Below, piece after piece: positions 17,091 to 25,387 of a stretch of 64,000 bases of DNA. A program made the translations under genes and the position numbers. The notes below the pieces were generated by a model. That model was not told where the DNA came from, did not search any database, and was given only the letters and a program-made list of their open reading frames with translations. The DNA comes from Actinomyces sp. ph3 (GTDB lineage: Bacteria > Actinomycetota > Actinomycetes > Actinomycetales > Actinomycetaceae), in assembly GCF_000308055.1 (NCBI RefSeq), contig NZ_CAGY01000005.1, forward strand, positions 186,001 through 250,000, given 5' to 3'. Position 1 is the stretch's first letter. Every line of letters starts with the position of its first letter.

Positions 17091-18665
17091 ATGCGTATGC
17101 GCAAGCACTTCGCAACCGGTGCTGCAATGGCAGCAGCGGCAACCATGGTCCTGACCGCATGCGGCGGCGGATCGTCCACTTCAACATCAACCAGCAGCAG
17201 CAGTAGTTCAGACTCAGGCGCACCCAAGGGCACCATCACCGTTGGTTCCGCCTACGAGACCACTGACTACGGCCCGATCACCACCTCAGCACTGGGCATC
17301 GGCGCGGACTGGCAGGTCCTCGAAGGCCTGTACCGCTTCGATATGTCCGACTACTCAGTCACCCCCGCACTTGCTGCCGGAGATCCCGTCAAGGTTTCCG
17401 ACACCAAGTACGAAATCACTCTGCGTGACGGAGCGAAGTTCTCCGACGGCACGGATGTCAAGGCTGCAGACGTTGTGAGCTCCTATGAGCGCACCACCGA
17501 TGAAAAGTCGATCTACCGTCAGTTCTTCACCTTCGTCGATTCTGTCGAAGCGAAGGATGACAAGACTGTCACCATCACCCTGAAGCACCCCTTCGCTGCA
17601 CTGAAGGAACGTTTCGTTAACGTTCGAGTGGTTCCTTCAAGCATGAGCGCAGACGAACTGAAGTCCAAGCCGATCGGCTCTGGTCCCTACAAGTTCGATA
17701 ACATCTCGGCCACTGAGGTCACCGCTGTTCCCAACGAACACTACAACGGCAAGATCCCCGCAAAGGCAGCCACCCTCAAGTGGAGCGTCCTCAAGGATGA
17801 TTCGCCTCGTCTTTCCGCTGCTCTCGGTGGCAGCATCGACATCATGGAAGCAGTTCCTGCAGATGCAGCGGATAAGCTCAAGGCTGCGAACTGGACCGTT
17901 GATTCCAAGCCCGGCTACGGCAACCCCTTCATGATGTTCAACACTCAGAAGGCTCCCTTCGACAAGCCCGAGGTGCGTCGCGCATTCCTCAAGGCCATCG
18001 ACAAGCAGAAGCTCGTTTCTGCCGCTCTCCGTAGTCAGGCTGTGGAAGCTAAGTCCTTCCTGCCCGAAGCAAACCCGGCCTACAAGAAGCCTGCAACCGA
18101 CCTGTCCTACAACAAGGATGCAGCTAAGAAGGCACTTGACGAAGCCGGAGTCTCCGGTAAGGAAATTAACCTGGTCACCACGGACCACCCGTGGATCCTG
18201 GCACTGGTTCCTCAGGTCAAGTCTGATCTTGAAGCACTGGGCCTGAAGGTCAACCACCAGCAGATGGCTTCTTCGGCTCTGTACTCGACCGTCACCGATG
18301 TTGACAAGCCCGACTACGACATTGTCATCGCCCCCGGTGACCCCTCGGTCTTCGGTGTTGATCCCGGCATCATCATTTCTTGGTGGAATGGCGACAACGT
18401 GTGGACCAAGAAGCGTAACGGCTGGCAGGTCTCGGATCCCGAGTCCTTCAAGAAGCTGCAGACCATCATGGATGAGGCTGTCCAGCTTGAAGGTTCTGCG
18501 GCTAAGGAAAAGTGGGGAGAAGCTCAGGATCTGCTCGCCGAGCAGAGCGTGATCTACCCGCTCGCCTTCCGCAACATGATTACCGCATCTAACCCCAAGA
18601 AGGTCGATGGCTTCAAGGCAATTTCCGCCACCAGCCTGCAGCTGCTTGGAGTAAGCGCAAAGTAA
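17091..18665 (+). CDS. ABC transporter substrate-binding lipoprotein, family 5 (probable sialic acid binder)
   Basis: 524 aa. A positively charged N-terminus and hydrophobic stretch end in the lipobox LTAC, so C24 would be lipidated and the protein anchored outside the membrane. A Ser/Thr-rich linker follows, then a DppA/OppA-like (SBP_bac_5) fold with LEGLYRFD, DGAKFSDGTDVKAADVVSSYER and GSGPYKF. Family-5 binders normally take peptides, but the SatABCD system of Haemophilus ducreyi and SiaEFGI of Corynebacterium glutamicum use this type for sialic acid. The adjoining nanA-nanK-nanE supports that here. The start at 17091 has GAGGAG seven bases upstream; an ATG two codons later fits less well. 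Confidence 0.85.
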   Translation: MRMRKHFATGAAMAAAATMVLTACGGGSSTSTSTSSSSSSDSGAPKGTITVGSAYETTDYGPITTSALGIGADWQVLEGLYRFDMSDYSVTPALAAGDPVKVSDTKYEITLRDGAKFSDGTDVKAADVVSSYERTTDEKSIYRQFFTFVDSVEAKDDKTVTITLKHPFAALKERFVNVRVVPSSMSADELKSKPIGSGPYKFDNISATEVTAVPNEHYNGKIPAKAATLKWSVLKDDSPRLSAALGGSIDIMEAVPADAADKLKAANWTVDSKPGYGNPFMMFNTQKAPFDKPEVRRAFLKAIDKQKLVSAALRSQAVEAKSFLPEANPAYKKPATDLSYNKDAAKKALDEAGVSGKEINLVTTDHPWILALVPQVKSDLEALGLKVNHQQMASSALYSTVTDVDKPDYDIVIAPGDPSVFGVDPGIIISWWNGDNVWTKKRNGWQVSDPESFKKLQTIMDEAVQLEGSAAKEKWGEAQDLLAEQSVIYPLAFRNMITASNPKKVDGFKAISATSLQLLGVSAK

Positions 18666-18683
18666 GCCCTTCGAGGCTTCACA

Positions 18684-18747
18684 GAAAGGAGGGGTGGGAT
18701 GCTCGCCCTGAGGCTCTAGCCACAGTGGGACCCCACCCCTCCCTTTC
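18684..18747 (+). promoter_or_regulatory. Stem-loop between binding-protein and permease genes
   Basis: GAAAGGAGGGGTGGG at 18684-18698 pairs with 18732-18747 (15 pairs, one bulged C), with a ~33 base loop. There is only a short TTT after it. Such hairpins commonly stabilise the 5' part of the message or cause partial termination, so that the binding protein is made in excess of the membrane parts. Confidence 0.7.
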
Positions 18748-18781
18748 TTTGCCCAATTCCGCTTGACATGGAGGTCTAGCA

Positions 18782-19738
18782 GTGAATAACCTTCTGCGTC
18801 TTCTCGCGCGACGACTAGTGTGGTTGCCGATCATGGTGGTCGGTGTATCCTTCCTAGTCTTCTCAATTATGTGGCTGTCTCCCATTGATCCCGCCTACTC
18901 GGCGCTCGGTGAGACCGCAGCCCCTGATGCTCTTGAGGAATACCGCATTCAGCACCACCTCAATGAGCCCTTCTTCGTTCAATACGGCCTCTACCTGTGG
19001 GGGATGCTCCACGGTGACCTTGGAACATACGGTGTCGGTACCGGCTATCGCGTCAGCGACGAGATTGCCAAGGCTCTTCCTCTCACCCTGCAGCTGACAT
19101 TCCTCGGTCTGATCATTGCCGTTCTTATTTCCTTCCCCCTCGGAGTCATCGCCGCGCTCTACCGTGATCGTTGGCCCGATAAGTTGATCCGTGTGATCTC
19201 GGTCGTTTCGATTGGTACTCCCTCCTTCTGGCTGGCAGCGTTGCTGGTCCTGCAATTCGTCGGTACCTCGATCCCCGTGTCGGGTGACGTTCCTGCTTTC
19301 AGCGATGACCCATCGAGTTGGTTCCTCCGGATGATTCTTCCGGCTATCGCACTGGCGGTTCCCGTCATCGGTCAGATGACACGTGTCGTTCGTACCTCGA
19401 TGGTTGAAGAATTGGACCGTGACTACGTCCGAACTGCAATCGGTGCGGGTATTCCAAAGACCGTTGTCGTCGCGCGTAACGTTCTGCGTAATGCGCTGAT
19501 CACCCCCGTGACCGTCCTTGGTCTTCGCATTGGCTACCTCATGGGTGGTGCGGTTGTTATTGAAATCATCTTCGCCATTGATGGAATGGGCAAGCTGGTG
19601 CTCCTGAAGGGTATCCAAGACAATGCTGTCGCCCTGGTGCAGGGCGGCGCATTGGTTGTCGCAATCGCCTTCATCATCGTCAACATCCTCGTTGACATGC
19701 TCTACCTGCTCATCAATCCGCGTATCAGGTCGGTGTGA
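18782..19738 (+). CDS. ABC transporter permease, DppB type
   Basis: 318 aa inner-membrane permease with six predicted helices. It shows the DppB N-terminal pattern (LRLLARRLVWLPIMVVGVSFLVF) and the EAA-type cytoplasmic loop around DRDYVRTAIGAGIPKTVVVARNVLRNALITPV. GTG start at 18782 with GGAGG about ten bases upstream. It lies 3 bases ahead of the permease-ATPase fusion. With its neighbours it should form the translocation pore for the sialic acid importer. Confidence 0.9.
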   Translation: MNNLLRLLARRLVWLPIMVVGVSFLVFSIMWLSPIDPAYSALGETAAPDALEEYRIQHHLNEPFFVQYGLYLWGMLHGDLGTYGVGTGYRVSDEIAKALPLTLQLTFLGLIIAVLISFPLGVIAALYRDRWPDKLIRVISVVSIGTPSFWLAALLVLQFVGTSIPVSGDVPAFSDDPSSWFLRMILPAIALAVPVIGQMTRVVRTSMVEELDRDYVRTAIGAGIPKTVVVARNVLRNALITPVTVLGLRIGYLMGGAVVIEIIFAIDGMGKLVLLKGIQDNAVALVQGGALVVAIAFIIVNILVDMLYLLINPRIRSV

Positions 19739-19741
19739 GTC

Positions 19742-21796
19742 ATGAACCAGAAAGCAAAACTCGAAAAAGTTACCCGAAAGGGCGTGCGTTTCTCGCGTAT
19801 CGGAGCGATGTCTATCGGAGCCAAGATCTCAATGGTGGTCCTTGCTCTGATCGCTCTGGGCTCGATCTTGGCGCCCTTCATTGCACCCTATGATCCCGAT
19901 GCGCTGAATGAAGCCTGGCAGGCTCCTTCTGCCGCACACCTCTTCGGAACTGATCACCAAGGACGCGATATTTTCAGTCGCGTGCTCTACGGCGGGCAGT
20001 ACTCACTGTTCATCGGTATCGCCTCGACCATCATTGCCCTCTTCTTCGGTGCAATCATTGGTTCGATCGCAGCCGTGACGCGCAAGGCCATCTCCGAAAC
20101 CATCATGCGTATCTTGGACATCGTCATGGCGGTCCCCGGTATCGCAATGGCGGCTGTTACGGTTCTGGTCTTCGGTCGTGCACTTTCCCAATCGGGCAAT
20201 AAGTTCGGGCTTGTGATGGTGATCGTCTTCTCGATCGCCTTTGTCTACATCCCGCAACTGGCACGTATTGTTCGCGCAAACGTGATGGCCGCATACGGTG
20301 AAGACTACGTGCGTGCAGTGATCGTCTCCGGTGCTCGTGCACCATGGATCCTCATCAAGCACGTGATGCGCAATACCGCTGCTCCGGTTCTGGTCTTCGC
20401 TACGGTTTTGGTTGCAGACGCGATCATCCTCGAGGCCTCGCTGACCTTCATCGGTTCGGGCCTGAACCCCACCATGGTTGCGACCTGGGGCAACATCCTT
20501 TCGGAAGAATCCACCCACCTCTCAGTCATACTTGGGATGTGGTGGACGGCCGTCTTCCCCGGTGCATTCATCATGATCACCGTCTTGTGCTTGAACATCC
20601 TCTCCGAAGGCATCACCGATGCCATGGTTGCGGCTCCTTCGACGGCAGCCGTTGCCCAGGTCGATAAGAACTCTGATCGCGAAGCCGACCGTATCCTTCT
20701 GGATCCTCGCCGTGCATACGCCGAGCAGGCCGAGTCCCTGCAGCAACGCCTGGACGATCTGGAAGTTGTCGAAGGCAAGCGTCACGATCGTTTCGTTGCC
20801 ACTTCGAAAGAAGCACCTCTGCTCGAGGTCAAGGACCTGTGCATCAAGTTCGAGCGTCACGGCGATGTCAATGTCGTCGATCACGTGTCCTTCAAGGTGC
20901 GCGCTGGCGAAACCATGGGTCTGGTCGGTGAGTCCGGATGTGGTAAGTCCATTACGGCACTGACCATCATGGGCCTCATTGACCCGAAGGCAGAGATCAC
21001 CGGTGAGATCCTCTACGAAGGCAAGAACTTGCTGGAGATGAAGCCGGAAGAGCGTCGCGCGCTTCTGGGCCACGAGATGGCAATGATCTACCAGGATGCG
21101 CTTTCCTCGCTGAACCCCGCCATGCTCATCAAGGCACAGATGAAGCAGCTGACCAAGCGCGGCGGAACCCGCAGCGCAGAAGAACTCCTTGAGCTGGTGG
21201 GCTTGGACCCCAAGCGCACCCTCGAGTCCTACCCGCACGAACTCTCCGGTGGCCAGCGTCAGCGAGTTCTGATCGCAATGGCACTGACCCGCGACCCGAA
21301 GCTCATCATTGCTGATGAACCGACCACCGCACTGGACGTCACCGTTCAGAAGCAGGTCATCTCGCTGCTCAATGAGCTGCGTGAGAAGCTGGGATTCGCA
21401 ATGATCTTCGTGTCCCACGACCTGGCTCTTGTCGCAGAGGTCGCCCACAATATCACCGTCATGTACGCCGGTCAGGTCATTGAGCAAGCTCCCACTCAGG
21501 AACTGCTCACCCACCCGACCCACGAGTACACCCGCGGCTTGTTGGGCGCGGTCCTTTCCATCGAGTCCGGCTCGGGACGTCTGCACCAGGTCCCCGGGAC
21601 CGTGCCCTCGCCTCGGGACTTCCCGATCGGCGACCGCTTCGCCCCGCGTTCCTCGCACCCCGACTATGGCCTCGACATCCGTCCGATCCTCACCGAGGTT
21701 GGCCCGGAGCACGTGTATGCGGCACTGCCGCCTCGCGAGGAGGTTCTTGTCGTAAGCGAGACCGTCGTCATCGAAGAAGGTCAGGAGGAAAACTGA
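19742..21796 (+). CDS. ABC transporter permease-ATPase fusion (DppC + DppD)
   Basis: 684 aa single chain. Residues ~20-290 are a DppC-like permease (GTDHQGRDIFSRVLYGGQ; EAA loop at GEDYVRAVIVSGARAPWILIKHV). A charged linker of about 65 residues follows. Residues ~360-684 are a complete ATPase with Walker A GESGCGKS near 397, signature LSGGQRQR, Walker B LIIADEPTTALD, switch His in SHD, and the C-terminal peptide-ABC extension. Permease and ATPase are usually separate proteins in Dpp/Opp systems. From memory, a similar fusion occurs in corynebacterial SiaG. No frameshift or internal stop joins the halves. The ATG is three bases after the previous stop, and the stop overlaps the next ATG (TGATG). 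Confidence 0.9.
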   Translation: MNQKAKLEKVTRKGVRFSRIGAMSIGAKISMVVLALIALGSILAPFIAPYDPDALNEAWQAPSAAHLFGTDHQGRDIFSRVLYGGQYSLFIGIASTIIALFFGAIIGSIAAVTRKAISETIMRILDIVMAVPGIAMAAVTVLVFGRALSQSGNKFGLVMVIVFSIAFVYIPQLARIVRANVMAAYGEDYVRAVIVSGARAPWILIKHVMRNTAAPVLVFATVLVADAIILEASLTFIGSGLNPTMVATWGNILSEESTHLSVILGMWWTAVFPGAFIMITVLCLNILSEGITDAMVAAPSTAAVAQVDKNSDREADRILLDPRRAYAEQAESLQQRLDDLEVVEGKRHDRFVATSKEAPLLEVKDLCIKFERHGDVNVVDHVSFKVRAGETMGLVGESGCGKSITALTIMGLIDPKAEITGEILYEGKNLLEMKPEERRALLGHEMAMIYQDALSSLNPAMLIKAQMKQLTKRGGTRSAEELLELVGLDPKRTLESYPHELSGGQRQRVLIAMALTRDPKLIIADEPTTALDVTVQKQVISLLNELREKLGFAMIFVSHDLALVAEVAHNITVMYAGQVIEQAPTQELLTHPTHEYTRGLLGAVLSIESGSGRLHQVPGTVPSPRDFPIGDRFAPRSSHPDYGLDIRPILTEVGPEHVYAALPPREEVLVVSETVVIEEGQEEN

Positions 21797-22656
21797 TGAG
21801 TACCGAAACTCTGATTGTCGAAACCGAGACGGTGATCGCTACACCCGAACCTCCGATCATCGAGCTCAAAGACGTTGAGGTGACCTTCAACTCCCGTACT
21901 GGATCGCTGTTCAAGCCGAACAAGGTCTACGCGGTTCGCGGCGTTGATATGCGCATCGAGCGCGGACAGACACTGGGTATCGTCGGCGAATCCGGCTGTG
22001 GAAAGTCCACGACCGCCAATGTCATGTGCGGCCTCCAAATGCCAACGAAGGGCCAAGTGTTCTTCAACGGCGAGGAAGTCACCAAGCGCGGTGCGGATGC
22101 GCGTAGGCGTATCGGACGAGTCGTTTCCGTGGTTTTCCAAGACCCCGCAACCGCACTCAACCCGCGTATGCACGTTGCTGACCAGCTTGCTGATCCGCTG
22201 CGTGTGCACAAGATTGGTGACGAGGCCTCGCGAGCCAAGCGCGTTCGCGAACTGATCTCCTTCGTGGGCCTGCCCTCGAGCGCTTTGGATGCGCTTCCTG
22301 GTCAGCTCTCCGGCGGTCAGCGTCAACGTGTGGCAATCGCCCGTGCTCTGTCCATCGGTCCCGATGCGATCATCGCTGACGAACCGACCAGTGCTCTGGA
22401 CGTCTCGGTTCGCGCACAGATCCTGAACCTGCTCACGGACCTGAAGAAGGAACTGGGCTTGGCGATGGTCTTCATCTCGCACGATATTCAAACTGTTCGC
22501 TACGTCTCTGACCGGATCGCTGTGATGAATGGCGGAAAGGTCGTTGAAGAGGGACCGGCAGCCGAATTGCTGGCGTCCCCGAAGGATCCCTACACCCGCA
22601 AGCTCCTGGGGGCTGCACCCTCGCTGCTGCATCCAACACTCGGAGGAGAGAACTAA
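21796..22656 (+). CDS. ABC transporter ATP-binding protein, DppF type
   Basis: 286 aa second ATPase of the importer. Walker A GESGCGKS near residue 68, Q-loop VFQDPATALNPRM, signature LSGGQRQR, Walker B AIIADEPTSALD and switch His in SHD are all present. The C-terminus carries the KDPYTRKLLGAAPSLLHP oligopeptide-ATPase extension, here without the Cys-rich part seen in some DppF proteins. GGAGG lies in front of the start. Both ends overlap neighbours by one base, showing tight coupling with the fusion protein and nanA. Confidence 0.9.
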   Translation: MSTETLIVETETVIATPEPPIIELKDVEVTFNSRTGSLFKPNKVYAVRGVDMRIERGQTLGIVGESGCGKSTTANVMCGLQMPTKGQVFFNGEEVTKRGADARRRIGRVVSVVFQDPATALNPRMHVADQLADPLRVHKIGDEASRAKRVRELISFVGLPSSALDALPGQLSGGQRQRVAIARALSIGPDAIIADEPTSALDVSVRAQILNLLTDLKKELGLAMVFISHDIQTVRYVSDRIAVMNGGKVVEEGPAAELLASPKDPYTRKLLGAAPSLLHPTLGGEN

Positions 22657-23573
22657 TGAGTTCACAGATTCGCGGCGTTGTCCCGCCGTTGGCTATCCCG
22701 CTGAAGAACGGCGAGCTGGACGTTGCCTCGTTGGAGCGTCACATCAATCGCATGATTGGTGCGGGCCTGAACGGCCTCTTCGTTTCCGGCTCTACCGGTG
22801 AGGTTGCATTCTCGACCTCCGAGCGTCGTCAGCAGATCCAGCGTGAGGTTGTTCGCATTGTCGACGGTCGCGTTCCGCTGCTGGTCGGTGTGATCGATAC
22901 CGAAACTGAGCGTGTCATTGAGAACATCAAGGCAGTTGAAGAAATCGGTGGAGCTCTGGGCGTCGTTGCAACCGCTCCCTTCTATGCACTGGGCGGCCAG
23001 GCAGAGATCGAAAAGCACTTCCGCATCCTCAAGGAGAACACCAACCTTGAGCTGTGGGCCTACGACATTCCCGTCTGCGTCCACACGAAGCTGCAGAACG
23101 ATCTTGTTCTTCGCTTGGGTAAGGAAGGCGTTCTTGACGGTGTTAAGGATTCCTCCGGTGACGATGTGGGCTTCCGCTGGCTGTCCCGTGCGAACGAGGC
23201 CGCTGGCCACCCGCTTCAGCTGCTGACCGGCCACGAAGTGGTTGTCGATGGTGCCTACATGTCGGGCGCAGATGGCTCGGTCCCCGGACTGGCCAATGTT
23301 GACCCCGATGGCTACGTCCGTCAGTGGCAGGCTTTCGAGCGCGGTGACTGGGAAGCCGTGCGCGCCGAGCAGGACCGTCTTGCGGACCTCATGCGCATCG
23401 TTTTGGTGAAGGGTGTTCAGGGCTTCGGTGCTGGCGTTGGTGCCTTCAAGACTGCTCTGCAGCTCCTCGGTGTCTTTGATTCCAACGAGATGCCGCGTCC
23501 TGTCGCCGCCCTCGAAGGTGACAACGTCGAGCACGTTGCTTCCGTCCTGCGCGAAGCTGGCTTGCTCTCCTGA
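22656..23573 (+). CDS. nanA: N-acetylneuraminate lyase (dihydrodipicolinate synthase family)
   Basis: 305 aa class I aldolase. The family motif GSTGE is at residues 45-49, the catalytic Tyr at Y136 (AYDIPVCVH), and the Schiff-base Lys at K164 (GVKDSSGD). As NanA it would split N-acetylneuraminate into ManNAc and pyruvate. DapA and other DHDPS-like lyases share these residues. The assignment to NanA rests on the neighbours: a sialic-type importer upstream and nanK and nanE downstream. The start overlaps the preceding stop and has GGAGGAG upstream. Confidence 0.85.
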   Translation: MSSQIRGVVPPLAIPLKNGELDVASLERHINRMIGAGLNGLFVSGSTGEVAFSTSERRQQIQREVVRIVDGRVPLLVGVIDTETERVIENIKAVEEIGGALGVVATAPFYALGGQAEIEKHFRILKENTNLELWAYDIPVCVHTKLQNDLVLRLGKEGVLDGVKDSSGDDVGFRWLSRANEAAGHPLQLLTGHEVVVDGAYMSGADGSVPGLANVDPDGYVRQWQAFERGDWEAVRAEQDRLADLMRIVLVKGVQGFGAGVGAFKTALQLLGVFDSNEMPRPVAALEGDNVEHVASVLREAGLLS

Positions 23574-23575
23574 TC

Positions 23576-23643
23576 ATCAGCGAGGCCGAGGTGGTCCTCC
23601 TCTCGCGTACGCGCGAGCGTGCGCCCGCCTTGGCCTCGCTGAT
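23576..23643 (+). promoter_or_regulatory. Nested stem-loop between nanA and nanK
   Basis: A perfect 12 bp outer stem (23576-23587 with 23632-23643) begins three bases after the nanA stop. It encloses a second GC-rich hairpin around CTCGCG/CGCGAG (about 23611-23626). There is no T-run behind it. It could be an RNA stability element or processing site that sets the ratio of importer/lyase to kinase/epimerase. Confidence 0.65.
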
Positions 23644-23678
23644 TAACATTTTCATCCGTTATTTATTGGAGAACTTTC

Positions 23679-24599
23679 ATGACTACGCTCCTCGCCCTTG
23701 ATATCGGCGGAACCAAAGTCGGTTGGGGCATTGTCGAAGTTGGACAAAACTATACGGTTGTTGAGCGCGGCTCAATTCCTACTGAGGCTTCCCGTGGGGG
23801 TGCCGACGTTGCCGAGCGAATCTGCTCGCTGGCCTCGTCTCTCAAAGAGACTCACCCCGAAGCCTCGGGTGTCGCAATTGCTTCTGCTGGGGTCGTTGAC
23901 CCCGCTGAAGGAAAGATTGTCTCGGCAACTGACATCATGCCCGGGTGGGGAGGGACCCCTCTGGGGAAGCTCGTTGCGCAGCGCACGGGACTTCCTGTGC
24001 GCGTCCTCAATGACGTCCACGCACACGGTCTGGGTGAGGCGACCTTGGGAGCCGGACGCCCCTATTCCTCAGTCCTTTCGATCGCAGTAGGTACGGGAAT
24101 TGGTGGTGCCCTGGTTGAAGACGGCCATGTCACTTTTGGCTCCCGAGGGATCGCTGGGCACGTCGGTCATATCCATCACCACTTCGCCCCCGATATGGCG
24201 TGCTCCTGCGGTCGGCTTGGTCACATCGAGGCGTTCTGCTCCGGATCAGGAATTACGGCTTGGTACAACTCGCTGCGTCCTCAAGACGCTCCCGAAGTTG
24301 ATGGTGGTCGTGCACTGCAAGAACTTGCAGATGCGGGTGACCCCCTGGCTAGCGCCTGCTTCTCGCGCTCTGCGTACGCACTGGGCGAGGCCACGGCCTC
24401 GCTGGTTAACTGCGTAGACCCCGCAGCGGTTATCATTTCTGGCTCAATGACTCGTTCCGGAGATATCTGGTGGGATGGCCTGCGTGAAGGTTTCGCAGCC
24501 AGCGCGATGACTCCCGTTGCTGATACACCGATCCTCATTGGTTCCCTGGGCGGCGACGCGCCGCTGCTCGGAGCCGTTTCATTCTTCCTCAACGCATAG
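23679..24599 (+). CDS. nanK: N-acetylmannosamine kinase (ROK family)
   Basis: 306 aa ROK sugar kinase. The ATP phosphate-1 motif is at D8-I9-G10-G11-T12-K13, the catalytic Asp in LNDVHAHGLGE, and GTGIGGALVEDG is typical. The zinc site reads CSCGRLGHIEAFCSG. The ROK consensus is CxCGxxGCxE, so the third Cys is replaced by His here. No DNA-binding domain is present, so this is a kinase and not an NagC/Mlc repressor. Between nanA and nanE it should convert ManNAc to ManNAc-6-phosphate. The start has TTGGAGAAC upstream. Confidence 0.87.
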   Translation: MTTLLALDIGGTKVGWGIVEVGQNYTVVERGSIPTEASRGGADVAERICSLASSLKETHPEASGVAIASAGVVDPAEGKIVSATDIMPGWGGTPLGKLVAQRTGLPVRVLNDVHAHGLGEATLGAGRPYSSVLSIAVGTGIGGALVEDGHVTFGSRGIAGHVGHIHHHFAPDMACSCGRLGHIEAFCSGSGITAWYNSLRPQDAPEVDGGRALQELADAGDPLASACFSRSAYALGEATASLVNCVDPAAVIISGSMTRSGDIWWDGLREGFAASAMTPVADTPILIGSLGGDAPLLGAVSFFLNA

Positions 24600-24607
24600 G
24601 AGAAACC

Positions 24608-25282
24608 ATGCATCCGCTTATTGCTGGCCTGAAGGGGAAGCTCATTGTTTCCGTTCAGGCTTACCCGGGAGAGCCCATGCGGCACCCCGAAACCATGGCG
24701 CAGATCGCGCGCGCTGCCGAAATCGGTGGAGCCGCGGCAATTCGCTGCCAAGGTCTGTCTGATATTTCCGCAATCAAGGGGCGCGTGGATGTACCCGTCA
24801 TTGGTTTGTGGAAGGAAGGCCACGAAGGCGTCTACATCACTCCTTCGCTTCGACACGCGCGTGCGTGTGTGATGGCTGGGGCCGATATTGTCGCTCTGGA
24901 TGCGACCGGTCGCCCGCGTCTTGATGGTCGTAGTTTTGCCGAAACCGTTGCAGCTCTTCGCGAAGAAGAGACTCTGGTTATGGCTGACTGCGGATCTTTT
25001 GAAGATGCACAGCGCGCCGTTGATGCCGGTGTCGATATTGTTTCAACGACTCTTGCTGGCTACACCGGAGATCGCCCGAAGACCGATGGTCCTGACTTAG
25101 AGCTTCTCGAGCAGACGGTTCAGGCATTCCCGAATGTTCCCGTAATCTGTGAAGGGCGTATTCACACTCCGGAGCATGCCGCAGCTGCTATGAAGCTCGG
25201 CGCGTTCGCAGTGATCGTGGGTACCGCAATTACTCACCCGACGTCGGTAACTGGTTGGTTTAAGGCCGCCGTCGAAAACTGA
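24608..25282 (+). CDS. nanE: N-acylglucosamine-6-phosphate 2-epimerase
   Basis: 224 aa TIM-barrel enzyme turning ManNAc-6-P into GlcNAc-6-P. The start GLKGKLIVSVQAYPGEPM, then GGAAAIRCQG, PVIGLWKEG, ADIVALDAT, MADCGSFEDAQRAVDAG, STTLAGYT, CEGRIHTPEHA and VGTAITHP follow the NanE family, including the catalytic Lys in GLWK. Eight bases separate it from nanK, with AGGAGAAACC before the ATG. The next steps (NagA, NagB) are not in the window. Confidence 0.95.
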   Translation: MHPLIAGLKGKLIVSVQAYPGEPMRHPETMAQIARAAEIGGAAAIRCQGLSDISAIKGRVDVPVIGLWKEGHEGVYITPSLRHARACVMAGADIVALDATGRPRLDGRSFAETVAALREEETLVMADCGSFEDAQRAVDAGVDIVSTTLAGYTGDRPKTDGPDLELLEQTVQAFPNVPVICEGRIHTPEHAAAAMKLGAFAVIVGTAITHPTSVTGWFKAAVEN

Positions 25283-25303
25283 CTTTTCTTCCGAATATCA
25301 GTC

Positions 25304-25343
25304 GGTGTCCGTGTGGAGCTATTTCACACGGACACCTCTTTTT
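25304..25343 (+). terminator. Rho-independent terminator of the nan operon
   Basis: Perfect 12 bp stem GGTGTCCGTGTG (25304-25315) with CACACGGACACC (25325-25336), nine-base loop, then TCTTTTT at 25337-25343. It ends the importer-nanAKE message before the MFS gene. Confidence 0.92.
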
Positions 25344-25387
25344 GCGGCCTTTAAGCACGGGTCTATCGGCGAGTAAAATTTCGAATC

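Noticed and set aside
22656-23573. Dihydrodipicolinate synthase (dapA) as the identity of the lyase
   Set aside because: The fold and catalytic residues do not separate the two, but the gene lies inside an importer-nanK-nanE operon, so NanA is the better call.
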